The notes under the pieces are model-generated. The model did not search any database. It worked only from the letters and a program-made list of their open reading frames with translations, and was not told the origin of the DNA. Position numbers and translations under genes: made by a program. Positions 19,009 through 27,357 of a stretch of 64,000 nt of DNA are shown piece by piece. Position 1 is the first letter of the stretch. The number at the start of each line of letters is the position of its first letter. The DNA comes from Clostridium sp. AWRP (lineage in GTDB: Bacteria; Bacillota; Clostridia; Clostridiales; Clostridiaceae), in assembly GCF_004006395.2 (NCBI RefSeq), contig NZ_CP029758.2:2666001-2730000 (forward strand), given 5' to 3'.

Positions 19009-19275
19009 GTGGAAATAAAATTAGATTATAAAAATGCAAGTAACAAAATAGTTATCAATCCTTATAATAGTAAAGTTTCCAATGATTTTAAGTCATGTAT
19101 ACATGAAATGAATCCATGTATACATTCTCCAGATGAATTAAAAAGTGGTGTGTTTGCTAATGCACCTTATAATGTTAGAAAATCTTGGATGAATGTATTT
19201 AACAGTTTACCAAAAGAAGACAAGCTTTATGCCGCAACAATTCTACTTGAACTTAGTCAAATTAAATCAGGGTAA
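19009..19275 (+). CDS. Small hypothetical protein (88 aa)
   Basis: A GTG start at 19009 sits 7 nt after GGGAGGAG, a strong ribosome site, and the 88-codon frame has no overlapping competitor. The product is polar and soluble with no membrane segment. It has two Cys in a short HEMNPCIHSP-type stretch and a predicted helical C-terminus (EDKLYAATILLELSQIKSG). I do not recognise the family. It follows the D-aminoacylase by 155 bp on the same strand and precedes a structured intergenic element, so it could be an island-specific accessory protein. Confidence 0.6.
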   Translation: MEIKLDYKNASNKIVINPYNSKVSNDFKSCIHEMNPCIHSPDELKSGVFANAPYNVRKSWMNVFNSLPKEDKLYAATILLELSQIKSG

Positions 19276-19346
19276 GTTAAATCTAATAACAATAATATTA
19301 ATAACTACAGTGATGATATTAATGGATATGTAGACTTATCAAGTGA

Positions 19347-19516
19347 TTCTTAGGTTCAGATGGAGTTTTCTTATAAGGATGACTTTCTCCAGCTGAATCT
19401 TAGAAGAACTTATCCAGGCGCGTAGCAGTGCTTATCCCCCCACTTTGATAAAAGATGGGGGGGTATTAGCAATGGTAGCGATCGGATAACAAATTTCTAG
19501 TGTAATGAAATTTGTT
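19347..19516. repeat. Structured intergenic element, family B (extended copy)
   Basis: Three successive hairpins are visible. TTCTTAGGTTCAGATGGAG pairs with CTCCAGCTGAATCTTAGAA (19347-19405). TTATCC...GGATAA encloses TGCTTATCCCCCC/GGGGGGGTATTAGCA (19410-19489). AACAAATTTC/GAAATTTGTT lies at 19488-19516. The first hairpin and the following TTAGAAGAACTTATCC match the elements at 32425-32510 and 52649-52736. The second hairpin is unique to this copy. It is non-coding, and could be an IS200/IS605-type end, a derived mobile element or a structured RNA. Confidence 0.5.
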
Positions 19517-19554
19517 AGTATATGTCTGGTATAAGTTAACTTTTTACTTGGAAG

Positions 19555-20373
19555 TTAAATCCCATTGCTTTCAAGGAAATCACGAAGTAAATTCATACAT
19601 ACAATCTTTCTATATTCTGCTGAAACCCTTCCTTTTATAGGGATAATAACCTTATCATATGCTGCAAGGTACTCCTTCTTAACAGCTTTTGCTTCTTCGA
19701 TAGTCTTACCAATGAGCATTCTATCAATAACAGGCATCCTTATAACAACATCTTTAACTGCACCAAATGCTGTACTGCAATTACAGATTTTATTGTTTTC
19801 TACATTAAGAATACCAGCAAAAGATACCCTGGAAATTGCTAAGGCATTTCTTGCCCCTACCTTTTTATAATAATAATTGTCAAATCCTTCTTTATTCATG
19901 AGAATTTCAACAAGCAGTTCATCTTTTTTGAGGGAAGTCTTTTTTCTACCAAGATAAAATTCATTAATAGGAATAATCCTCTCCTCTTTACTACTTACAA
20001 TACGCAGTTTAGAATCCGTAACAAAAAAGATAAGTGCACTATCTGCTTTAGGTGAGCCATTACATATATTCCCTCCAACAGTGCCTAAATTTCGAATTGC
20101 AGGTGCTGCAATTTGTGATACTGCTTCTTTTAAAATAGCAGGAGTCAATTGATTTTCAATAATATCCGTAAAAGTACACCCTGCACCGATATGAATATAC
20201 TCTTCATCCTCTACTATATTTTTCATCTCAGATACTTTGTTTAAGAACAAATATCTAGCATTTTCATCTGCCTTAATCATTAAATCCGTACCTCCTGCAT
20301 AAGGAGTAACCTCCTCTTTTGCAAGAATATCCAATGCTTCCTTTAAAGATGATGGTCTATAACTATTTACCAT
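19555..20373 (-). CDS. xdhB: Xanthine dehydrogenase-type FAD-binding subunit
   Basis: This 272-residue protein of the CO dehydrogenase medium-chain / XDH FAD family has YAGGTDLMIK near residue 26 and IGAGCTFTDI near 75 for FAD pyrophosphate binding. GTVGGNICNGSPKADSA near 105 belongs to the same site, and a C-terminal CutM-like domain follows. It accepts electrons from the 2Fe-2S subunit and passes them to NAD(P)+ or another carrier. ATG 20373 overlaps the end of the 2Fe-2S gene by 7 bp. It is the last gene of a three-subunit operon. The separate 854-residue hydroxylase upstream lacks an FAD domain and might share this subunit. Confidence 0.92.
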   Translation of the reverse strand: MVNSYRPSSLKEALDILAKEEVTPYAGGTDLMIKADENARYLFLNKVSEMKNIVEDEEYIHIGAGCTFTDIIENQLTPAILKEAVSQIAAPAIRNLGTVGGNICNGSPKADSALIFFVTDSKLRIVSSKEERIIPINEFYLGRKKTSLKKDELLVEILMNKEGFDNYYYKKVGARNALAISRVSFAGILNVENNKICNCSTAFGAVKDVVIRMPVIDRMLIGKTIEEAKAVKKEYLAAYDKVIIPIKGRVSAEYRKIVCMNLLRDFLESNGI

Positions 20374-20834
20374 AAACCTTTCCCCTCCTTTGCTGCAATA
20401 CCAATAGCTTTAACAATAGCATTATAGCCAGTGCATCTACATAGATTTCCAGAAATGCCTTCTCTAATCTCCACTTCTGTAGGATCTGGATTTTTAGAAA
20501 GTATGCATTCAGACGCAAGTATCATACCTGGAATACAAAAGCCACACTGTACAGCACTAACAGAAGCATATGCCTTATCAAGAACTTCAAAACGTTTAGT
20601 TTCACGATATCCTTCAATAGTCATAACGCTACTACCTTCTATACTGCCTACTGCTACCATACAGGAATTAACTAGTTTGCCATCAAGTATAACAGAACAG
20701 GCACCACATTCACCTTCCTTACAGCCGCACTTTACACCAGTAATGTGTAACTCATTTCTAAGTACATCAAGCAAACGCTCACTTCCCCTGGCAGTAGATG
20801 TAACTTCTTTTCCGTTAAGAATAAATTTTATCAT
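20367..20834 (-). CDS. xdhC: Xanthine dehydrogenase-type 2Fe-2S subunit
   Basis: This 155-residue protein has both 2Fe-2S motifs of the XDH family. The plant-type ferredoxin set is KCGCKEGECGAC plus a later Cys (residues about 36-60). The second set is QCGFCIPGM with GNLCRCTGYN (about 98-135). It links the molybdenum and FAD subunits. Its ATG overlaps the molybdenum-subunit stop by one base (TAATG), and its own end overlaps xdhB, so the three chains are translationally coupled in likely 1:1:1 ratio. The symbol follows E. coli xdhABC naming and should not be confused with the XdhC maturation factors elsewhere in this window. Confidence 0.93.
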   Translation of the reverse strand: MIKFILNGKEVTSTARGSERLLDVLRNELHITGVKCGCKEGECGACSVILDGKLVNSCMVAVGSIEGSSVMTIEGYRETKRFEVLDKAYASVSAVQCGFCIPGMILASECILSKNPDPTEVEIREGISGNLCRCTGYNAIVKAIGIAAKEGKGLW

Positions 20835-22948
20835 TACTTAAGCACCTCCTGCAAAACCTTCATAGTGTCCTCTTGAGTAAATGGAGCTTTATTTAAGTCT
20901 ACGTCAAGTGCATTTTCCATAGCTTCCACATAAGCTGGAGCTGCACCAACAAGAGGAAGCTCTCCAGCACCTTTAGCTCCATATGGGCCACAGCTATATG
21001 GATTATCTACTATTTCAGTTACAAGCTTCGGAACATCTACTGCTGTAGGAATAATATAATCACTATAGCTATTATTACGTATTATGCCTTTATCATTGCA
21101 TTCCATCTGCTCCATGGAAGCATATCCAATTCCCTGAAGAAAACCTCCCTGCATCTGTCCTTGTATAATGTTCATATCAATAGGAACACCAACATCAAAA
21201 ATACCCCATGCTCCAATTACCTTTGTAATAGCAGTAAGTGTGTCCACCTCTACTTCAATAACATTAACAGACCAGGAAAAGGTTGGATATGCATCTCCTT
21301 TGAATTTTTCAAGGCTAAATGGAATTATAAAGTCAGGCTCCACAAAATGTTCTTCTACAATCTGTTCTTCTCCAGTTTTCCACTCTCCTTTCAATTTCTC
21401 TGCTGCACGCCTAAGCAATTCTCCAACTACCATTAAAGAACGGCTTGCTACAGTAGGCCCTGAGTCAGGTACATGGTCTGTATCCGGATTATTTATAAGC
21501 ACCTTATCATAAGAAATTCCAAGGGTATCTGCAACAATTTTAGAAAAAGTAGTTTTAATACCCTGACCTATATCCGAATTGCTTACTAAAAGTTCAACTG
21601 TATCATCTTCATTTTTTCTAATTTTTACAACAGCTTTTATGAGATCACGTTCTCCACTTCCTGTAAAACCACAGCCATGGAAAAATAATGACATGCCAAT
21701 ACCCTTTCGGTATCGTCCCTTTTGATTTTTATACATCTGACGTTTTTTACGATAGTCAGCAAGTTCATCAGCTCGCTTAATCATTTCAGGCAGAGATACA
21801 TGGAAATGATACTTTCCACTTGTAGAAGTAGAATCTCCCTGTTTAACAATATATTTTTCCTTCAGTTCAAGGGAGTCAACACCCATTTTCTTTGCAATGT
21901 GATCCATCATCATCTCTACTGCAAAGAAAGTCTGTGGAGCACCAAAACCACGGTATGCACCACAAGGTACTGTATTTGTCTTAACTGCACGTCCCACAAT
22001 ACGCAAGTTTTCTACTCGATATACGCCGTTTGCACAAATTACTCCACGCTGTAAAACAACAGGAGAAAGGGTTGTATATGCACCACTATTAAACAGTACG
22101 TCAATATCCATACCTGTAATCTCACCATCTTTAACTGCTACTTTATAGGTACAGATAGATGGGTGACGCTTTGAGGTAAACTCCATGTCTTCACGTCTAT
22201 CAAATATTACTTTCACTGGTTTGTTTGCCTTTTTAGCTGCCACTGCAGTTTGACATGCAAGTATAGAAGGAAAGTCTTCCTTACCTCCAAATCCTCCCCC
22301 AGTAACATCCTGAATAATCTGAATATTTTTTTCATCATATCCTAAAGCTTTGGAAACTGCACCATACACATAGTAAGGACACTGCATAGAACCACGTATT
22401 GTCATTCGCCCATCATGTGGATAAGCAATTATCCCCTGAGTTTCAAGATACGCCTGTTCTTGATAACCAGTTTGAAATGTCTCAACAAAAACCTGATCAG
22501 CTTCTTTTAAAATCTTACAAATGTCTCCTTTTTCACACTTATAATGGAAAAATACTGTATTAGATTTTTGCATATCCAAAACGGGAACCTGTTCTTCATA
22601 TACTACAATAATTTCACTTAAAATTCTATTGACTTCTTTAAGGCTAGGTCCCACAACCATCAAAATAGGGTCACCTACATATTCCACAGTATCTTCAGCA
22701 TAAACGGGTGTATCATTTTCCACAATTGCAACACGATTTACACCTGTTACATCATTTTTGTCAACAACAAAGTAACCATCAGGTAATTTAGGAATACTGA
22801 TATTAATTATTTTTGCCCTTGCCTTTGTGGAATGCAATAATTTGCCGTAAAGCATATCATCCATCACATGATCATCTACATAAAGGGCCTGGCCACTTAT
22901 TTTTAATTCATGATCTTTTTTCTTTACAGACTTACTAATGTTTTTCAT
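20834..22948 (-). CDS. xdhA: Xanthine dehydrogenase-type molybdenum-binding subunit
   Basis: This 704-residue stand-alone molybdopterin subunit has the hallmark VTGGGFGGKED near residue 230, the substrate-site Arg in GAYRGFGAPQ near 335, a DIGQG pterin contact near 460 and the base-catalyst Glu in AKGAGELPL near the C-terminus. It is expected to hydroxylate purines such as hypoxanthine or xanthine, or to run the reverse dehydroxylation of urate. Selectivity cannot be decided from motifs. ATG 22948 was preferred over an in-frame start seven codons upstream, because GGGAGG lies 6 nt before it. The gap to the upstream hydroxylase gene is short (67 bp). Confidence 0.92.
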   Translation of the reverse strand: MKNISKSVKKKDHELKISGQALYVDDHVMDDMLYGKLLHSTKARAKIINISIPKLPDGYFVVDKNDVTGVNRVAIVENDTPVYAEDTVEYVGDPILMVVGPSLKEVNRILSEIIVVYEEQVPVLDMQKSNTVFFHYKCEKGDICKILKEADQVFVETFQTGYQEQAYLETQGIIAYPHDGRMTIRGSMQCPYYVYGAVSKALGYDEKNIQIIQDVTGGGFGGKEDFPSILACQTAVAAKKANKPVKVIFDRREDMEFTSKRHPSICTYKVAVKDGEITGMDIDVLFNSGAYTTLSPVVLQRGVICANGVYRVENLRIVGRAVKTNTVPCGAYRGFGAPQTFFAVEMMMDHIAKKMGVDSLELKEKYIVKQGDSTSTSGKYHFHVSLPEMIKRADELADYRKKRQMYKNQKGRYRKGIGMSLFFHGCGFTGSGERDLIKAVVKIRKNEDDTVELLVSNSDIGQGIKTTFSKIVADTLGISYDKVLINNPDTDHVPDSGPTVASRSLMVVGELLRRAAEKLKGEWKTGEEQIVEEHFVEPDFIIPFSLEKFKGDAYPTFSWSVNVIEVEVDTLTAITKVIGAWGIFDVGVPIDMNIIQGQMQGGFLQGIGYASMEQMECNDKGIIRNNSYSDYIIPTAVDVPKLVTEIVDNPYSCGPYGAKGAGELPLVGAAPAYVEAMENALDVDLNKAPFTQEDTMKVLQEVLK

Positions 22949-23015
22949 ACAATACCTCCCTATATTCAATTCATAAAACTCTGCAAAATTTTAGTTTATA
23001 TAAAAGAGTAATATA

Positions 23016-25580
23016 CTATTTTTTTAACTTTTTATAGAATGTACCTTTTAACGGCAGCTGACTACGGAATTTACCATCTAATCTATAATATGCATGAGAA
23101 CAAGCTGGCGCTGTAGGAATCAAACATAATTCTCCACAGCCTTTTGCCCCATAGGCTTCAGGAATCTTTTCTTTACTTTGTACAAGAATAACTTCAAGTT
23201 CTGGAGCATCTGTTGATCGCATAAGTCCTAGTGTACCTAGCTTTGTCTTAGGATAGCCGCCTTCAACTTTAAATTCTTCTGTTAAAGCATATCCAAGCCC
23301 CATAACAATGCCACCTTCAATTTGTCCTTCAACAGCCTGAATATTGACAGGTGTTCCAACATCATAAGCTGCAACTACTTTTTCAACTTTTCCTTCTTCA
23401 TTCAAGATAACAACCTGAGCTCCATAACTGTAGCTTACATGGCTTACTGGATTTTTCTTTGGAGATCCCATTGGATCTGTCTTTGCAGAATATTCACCAT
23501 AAAATTCTCTTCCTTCTAAATCCAAAAGAGTCAATCCTTTGTCCAATTCTGCTTTTAATTTTTCGGATACACGCCTTACAGCTTCCCCAGTTACCACAGT
23601 CTGTCTAGATGCAGTACTAGTTCCTGAATCAGGTGTATAGAAGGTATCTGCTCTTTCATGAACAGTAAGTGCTGGATTTAAACCCGTTGTTTCACATAAT
23701 ATGGTAGTACACATTGTTGCAATTCCTTGTCCCATACAAGCTGCAGAAGTTTTAATATAAACTTTTCCATTTTCTACAGATAAAATGCAGCGGCCAATAT
23801 CCTTATTTCCCACTCCAGTTCCACTGTTTTTAAAAGCTATAGCAATTCCTGCATAAGGATTTGATTCATATACATCTTTAACAGCTTCCAAACATTCTGC
23901 CATAGCAACACTTTCATCTGCTATTTGACCATTTGGAAGTACCTGTCCTGGACGGATTGCATTACGGTAACGTATTTCCCAAGGTGAAATTCCCACCATC
24001 TCTGCCAATAAATTAATATTGTTTTCAGTAGCAAAACAGCTTTGTGTTACACCAAAACCACGAAATGCTCCAGCAACCACATTATTTGTATAAACTGACA
24101 TACCTAAAATGTCAATATTCTGATAATTATATGGTCCTGCTGCATGAGTACATGCTCTTTGTAATACAGGTCCACCAAGAGATGCATAGGCACCTGTGTC
24201 TGCAATAATTACGCCTTTCATAGCTGTTAAATATCCATTTTCATCACAAGCTGTTGTAAATTCCATTTCCATTGCATGACGTTTAACATGATAATCTAAG
24301 CTTTCCTGCCTTGAAAACTTTACCTTCACCGGTTTTTTTGTGTACCATGCCATTAATGCTGCAAGATGTTGAACACTCATGTCTTCCTTACCGCCAAATC
24401 CTCCTCCAACAAGCTGAGAATGACAGTGTACCTTTTCCTTTGGAATTTTAAGCATATTTGAAATTTCACGCTGCTCGTCATAAACAGATTGTGAGCCAGA
24501 ATAGAGTAAAATGCCATCTTCTCCTTCAGGTGCTGCAATTGCACACTCTGGTTCCATAAATCCGTGTTCCTGAAATGGAGTTTTATATTTCCTCGTCACT
24601 ACATATTTAGAATTTTTAATTGCTTCATCTGCATTTCCACGTTGAAGAATAGAACGACTCATAATATTTCCATCTGAATGAATTAAAGGTGCATCTGCTC
24701 TTAGGGCATCTTCAGGAGAAGTAATTGGCTCCAATTCTGTATATTCTACATCAACTAATTTGCACACTTCATCCAGCTTATCCTTATGATAAGTTGCCAC
24801 AAGTGCCAATGAATCTCCTATATATCTGGTTGTCCCACCTTCTGGAATCATTACATCCCAATCCTGTTTTATATGTCCGATAATATTATTTGGAACATCC
24901 TTTGCCAGTAAAATTTTCACACAATCCGGATGAGCTTCTGCCTTGCTTATATCAATTTTATTTACAATAGCCCTTGGATATTTAGATCGAACTGTTTTAG
25001 CATAAATCATTCCAGGCAGCTCCATATCATCTACAAAAATGCCTGTTCCATTTACTTTTTCGTCTACATCCACACGCTTAAATTTCTGATTCATCTTCAA
25101 TTTATCTACAGGAGCTGGTATCTGAAGATTTTCCCTAAAATATTTTGCTGCCATTAAAATAGCTTCTTCAATTTTTTTATATCCAGTACAGCGGCAAATA
25201 TTACCTCTAATTGCCTTTTTTACATCTAACTCTGTTGGATTAGAATTGACATCTAATAGAGCTTTTGCACAAATTACCATTCCAGGAATACAAAAGCCAC
25301 ACTGTACTGCACCTGCTTCTCCAAAACAATATTCATAAACTTCTTTTTCCCTGTGACTTAATCCCTCAACAGTTAAGATTTTCTTTCCTTCAAATTTTGA
25401 TACTTTTTGTACACAAGCTTTTACTGCTTTTCCATCTACTAAAATAGTGCACGTTCCACATGCACCTTCGCTGCAACCGTCCTTTGCAGAAGTGATTTTC
25501 AAATCATCTCTTAAAAAACGCAATAGGGGTTTATCAGTATTCGAAGCTACATCCTTACCATTAATATTTAATGTAAACAT
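23016..25580 (-). CDS. Selenium-dependent-type molybdenum hydroxylase (fused 2Fe-2S and Mo domains)
   Basis: The 854-residue protein fuses an N-terminal 2Fe-2S region (DGCSEGACGTC, QCGFCIPGM, GNICRCTGYK, residues 1-150) to the molybdopterin domains. Those show VGGGFGGKED near 395, GAFRGFGVTQ near 500 and AKGCGELCL near 825. It has no FAD domain. Length and layout fit the family known as selenium-dependent molybdenum hydroxylase 1 (Se-dependent xanthine dehydrogenase), where selenium is a labile cofactor and not selenocysteine. No selenium-handling gene lies in the window, so selenium use remains an inference. A 15-bp hairpin covering its ribosome binding site suggests translational control. 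Confidence 0.9.
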   Translation of the reverse strand: MFTLNINGKDVASNTDKPLLRFLRDDLKITSAKDGCSEGACGTCTILVDGKAVKACVQKVSKFEGKKILTVEGLSHREKEVYEYCFGEAGAVQCGFCIPGMVICAKALLDVNSNPTELDVKKAIRGNICRCTGYKKIEEAILMAAKYFRENLQIPAPVDKLKMNQKFKRVDVDEKVNGTGIFVDDMELPGMIYAKTVRSKYPRAIVNKIDISKAEAHPDCVKILLAKDVPNNIIGHIKQDWDVMIPEGGTTRYIGDSLALVATYHKDKLDEVCKLVDVEYTELEPITSPEDALRADAPLIHSDGNIMSRSILQRGNADEAIKNSKYVVTRKYKTPFQEHGFMEPECAIAAPEGEDGILLYSGSQSVYDEQREISNMLKIPKEKVHCHSQLVGGGFGGKEDMSVQHLAALMAWYTKKPVKVKFSRQESLDYHVKRHAMEMEFTTACDENGYLTAMKGVIIADTGAYASLGGPVLQRACTHAAGPYNYQNIDILGMSVYTNNVVAGAFRGFGVTQSCFATENNINLLAEMVGISPWEIRYRNAIRPGQVLPNGQIADESVAMAECLEAVKDVYESNPYAGIAIAFKNSGTGVGNKDIGRCILSVENGKVYIKTSAACMGQGIATMCTTILCETTGLNPALTVHERADTFYTPDSGTSTASRQTVVTGEAVRRVSEKLKAELDKGLTLLDLEGREFYGEYSAKTDPMGSPKKNPVSHVSYSYGAQVVILNEEGKVEKVVAAYDVGTPVNIQAVEGQIEGGIVMGLGYALTEEFKVEGGYPKTKLGTLGLMRSTDAPELEVILVQSKEKIPEAYGAKGCGELCLIPTAPACSHAYYRLDGKFRSQLPLKGTFYKKLKK

Positions 25581-25586
25581 AAATAA

Positions 25587-25643
25587 CCTCCTATTTTATA
25601 AAAATTTAACAATTTATTGTTACAATTATTATAAAATAGGAGG
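25587..25643 (-). promoter_or_regulatory. Hairpin sequestering the Shine-Dalgarno of the 854-aa hydroxylase
   Basis: In the minus-strand transcript, CCTCCTATTTTATAA (25643-25629) is perfectly complementary to TTATAAAATAGGAGG (25601-25587). The latter contains the AGGAGG that precedes ATG 25580. An inner 7-bp stem TAACAAT/ATTGTTA tightens the loop. The folded RNA would hide the ribosome site, as in RNA thermometers or translational riboswitches, though a DNA-binding dimer could also use the dyad. No known riboswitch class was recognised. Confidence 0.65.
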
Positions 25644-25687
25644 CTAACCTTTATCAAATTCTTTGTGAAAAGAACTTGCTTTTTGCA

Positions 25688-26614
25688 TTAAAATATTCTA
25701 TCAAATTCATCTTTTGCATATTGACGGACATTGTGTTCAAATTGCTCATATTTTTTTAAAAATTCCATACCTTCTTCGGTTAAATAAGTTTTTCCACCAT
25801 TTCGTCCACCATGTTTTCTCTTAACCACTGCATATCCTAATTCTTCTTCCAACTGATTCAGCATGTTCCACGCTTTGCTATAGGAAAGTGCCATGTGTTT
25901 ACATGCATTTCGTACAGAATGTGTATTCTGAATTAAAATCAAAAGTAACTTTGTTCTTGAATTAAAAAACAAAGATTCCTTTTCAATACTTATTTTAACA
26001 AAAGGATGTAAAATACGCTGGTTATGTTTTCTTAGGAGTTTTTCCAATTGGCAGGGGTCTCCTGTATCACTTAAAATCCCCTCATCTTCCACATCCATAA
26101 GCTGTCTTTCAACCCCAATGTTTTGGATAGCTCCCTCCATCCCCTCATTACCATCATATTTTAAAACTTGAGGGATTAATTTAGAAGATATCAAAAGAGG
26201 GTGTCCAGTTTTTCCATGATAAGATGGTAATAGTAACTGCTTATTACATTCTATCATCTTTTGAATAGTTTCCGGTGTAAATAGCGGGGCACTTACTGGA
26301 TTAAATATTACCTGATCGCACTTATTTTTTAAAAAATCCAGTCCTATTTTTGCAGAATCAAGCATTTGTGAATTTTCATATTTTTCATTATACAAAAATA
26401 TAACTCCATAATAAGCTAAATTGTGCTCAATTTCCTCAGATTTATACCCGGTAATTACCACAATTGGTGAAACTCCAGCCTTTTGAAAAGTTAAGACAAT
26501 TCTTTTTACTATAGTGATAGAACCAATTTTGCGCAGTGGATATGTTTCATTTTTCTCTGACGTTTTTCCTGCAGCAACAATTATACCTCCTGTTATTTTT
26601 TTCTTTTTCTCCAT
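25688..26614 (-). CDS. MocA-like nucleotidyltransferase fused to ModE-type HTH
   Basis: This 308-residue fusion begins with a nucleotidyltransferase domain of the MobA/MocA (YgfJ) type (about 1-195). GGIIVAAGKTSEKNE sits in the nucleotide loop and FNPVSAPLF is near residue 105. The C-terminal part (about 205-308) is a ModE/LysR-like winged helix (NACKHMALSYSKAWNML and RKHGGRNGGKTYLTEEG). MocA enzymes make molybdopterin cytosine dinucleotide for XDH-family hydroxylases. The GGRNGG wing is characteristic of ModE N-terminal domains. It lies 107 bp upstream of the hydroxylase operon and 76 bp after the TetR gene. The likely role is cofactor maturation coupled to gene control. No molybdate-binding (Mop) domains are present. 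Confidence 0.85.
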   Translation of the reverse strand: MEKKKKITGGIIVAAGKTSEKNETYPLRKIGSITIVKRIVLTFQKAGVSPIVVITGYKSEEIEHNLAYYGVIFLYNEKYENSQMLDSAKIGLDFLKNKCDQVIFNPVSAPLFTPETIQKMIECNKQLLLPSYHGKTGHPLLISSKLIPQVLKYDGNEGMEGAIQNIGVERQLMDVEDEGILSDTGDPCQLEKLLRKHNQRILHPFVKISIEKESLFFNSRTKLLLILIQNTHSVRNACKHMALSYSKAWNMLNQLEEELGYAVVKRKHGGRNGGKTYLTEEGMEFLKKYEQFEHNVRQYAKDEFDRIF

Positions 26615-26690
26615 ATCCTACTCCTTATCTAGCTGTAACTTTCATATATGTACAATTTAAGACTATATGATCTTGCTTAGTATAAAAATA

Positions 26691-27278
26691 CTAATTTTCA
26701 TCTTTTAAACACTGTTCAATAAGCCTTTCGGCTACATCAAAATACTTTTTTAAATCAAACTTACCTTCATCAATAAGATACTGTAGTGACGCCCCTAACA
26801 TTAAAGATACCATTATATATGTTAGCATATCTTTATATTCATTATCTACAGTATCCTTAAATTCCCCTTTATTTAAAACTTCACCAATACTACTGCGCCA
26901 TATGTTAAAGGTTTTCTGAAATTTTTTCCTTATCTCATCATTTACTGTACCTTGAACCCAATAATCAAGTTGTACATAGTCCAATTCTTTATTATTTAAA
27001 ATGTCATCTTCCTTTTGTTCAAAAAATCCCCTCATATTTTCTAAAACACTTTTATTGTCTAAATCAATATATTTCTTACGGTTCTCTGAAAATTGCTTTT
27101 GTATATCATTTAAAAGGGCTATCATTATATCATTTTTAGTGGGAAAATAATAATGCAAATTAGCCTGACTTCTATCAGCTTCTTTTGCAATCATATGCAT
27201 ACGGGTACCACTTATTTTTTCTCTAGCAATTACTTTCATAGCAGCATTTAATATATTCTTTTTTGCATCTTTTGGCAT
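26691..27278 (-). CDS. TetR/AcrR family regulator, likely controller of the purine genes
   Basis: This 195-residue protein has an N-terminal TetR helix-turn-helix (about residues 8-55: NILNAAMKVIAREKISGTRM, ANLHYYFPTKNDIM) and an all-helical ligand domain. ATG 27278 was chosen because AAGAGG lies 8 nt upstream. A longer frame from 27302 lacks a ribosome site. It is the only TetR gene in the window and lies in the middle of the purine island. Four promoters there carry the same dyad, which suggests it is their repressor. Purines or a pathway intermediate would be the natural inducer. Its own promoter does not carry the dyad. Confidence 0.85.
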   Translation of the reverse strand: MPKDAKKNILNAAMKVIAREKISGTRMHMIAKEADRSQANLHYYFPTKNDIMIALLNDIQKQFSENRKKYIDLDNKSVLENMRGFFEQKEDDILNNKELDYVQLDYWVQGTVNDEIRKKFQKTFNIWRSSIGEVLNKGEFKDTVDNEYKDMLTYIMVSLMLGASLQYLIDEGKFDLKKYFDVAERLIEQCLKDEN

Positions 27279-27319
27279 AATATAACCTCTTTCTCGTAAC
27301 AATTATAATCTACTATAAA

Positions 27320-27348
27320 ATTATACTCTAAGTTTAAATTTTACGCAA
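27320..27348 (-). promoter_or_regulatory. Candidate promoter of the TetR gene
   Basis: On the minus strand TTGCGT (27348-27343), a 17-bp spacer and TATAAT (27325-27320) lie about 42 bp upstream of ATG 27278. The 14-bp operator palindrome found at the other island promoters is absent here. Confidence 0.5.
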
Positions 27349-27357
27349 AATTTGTAT

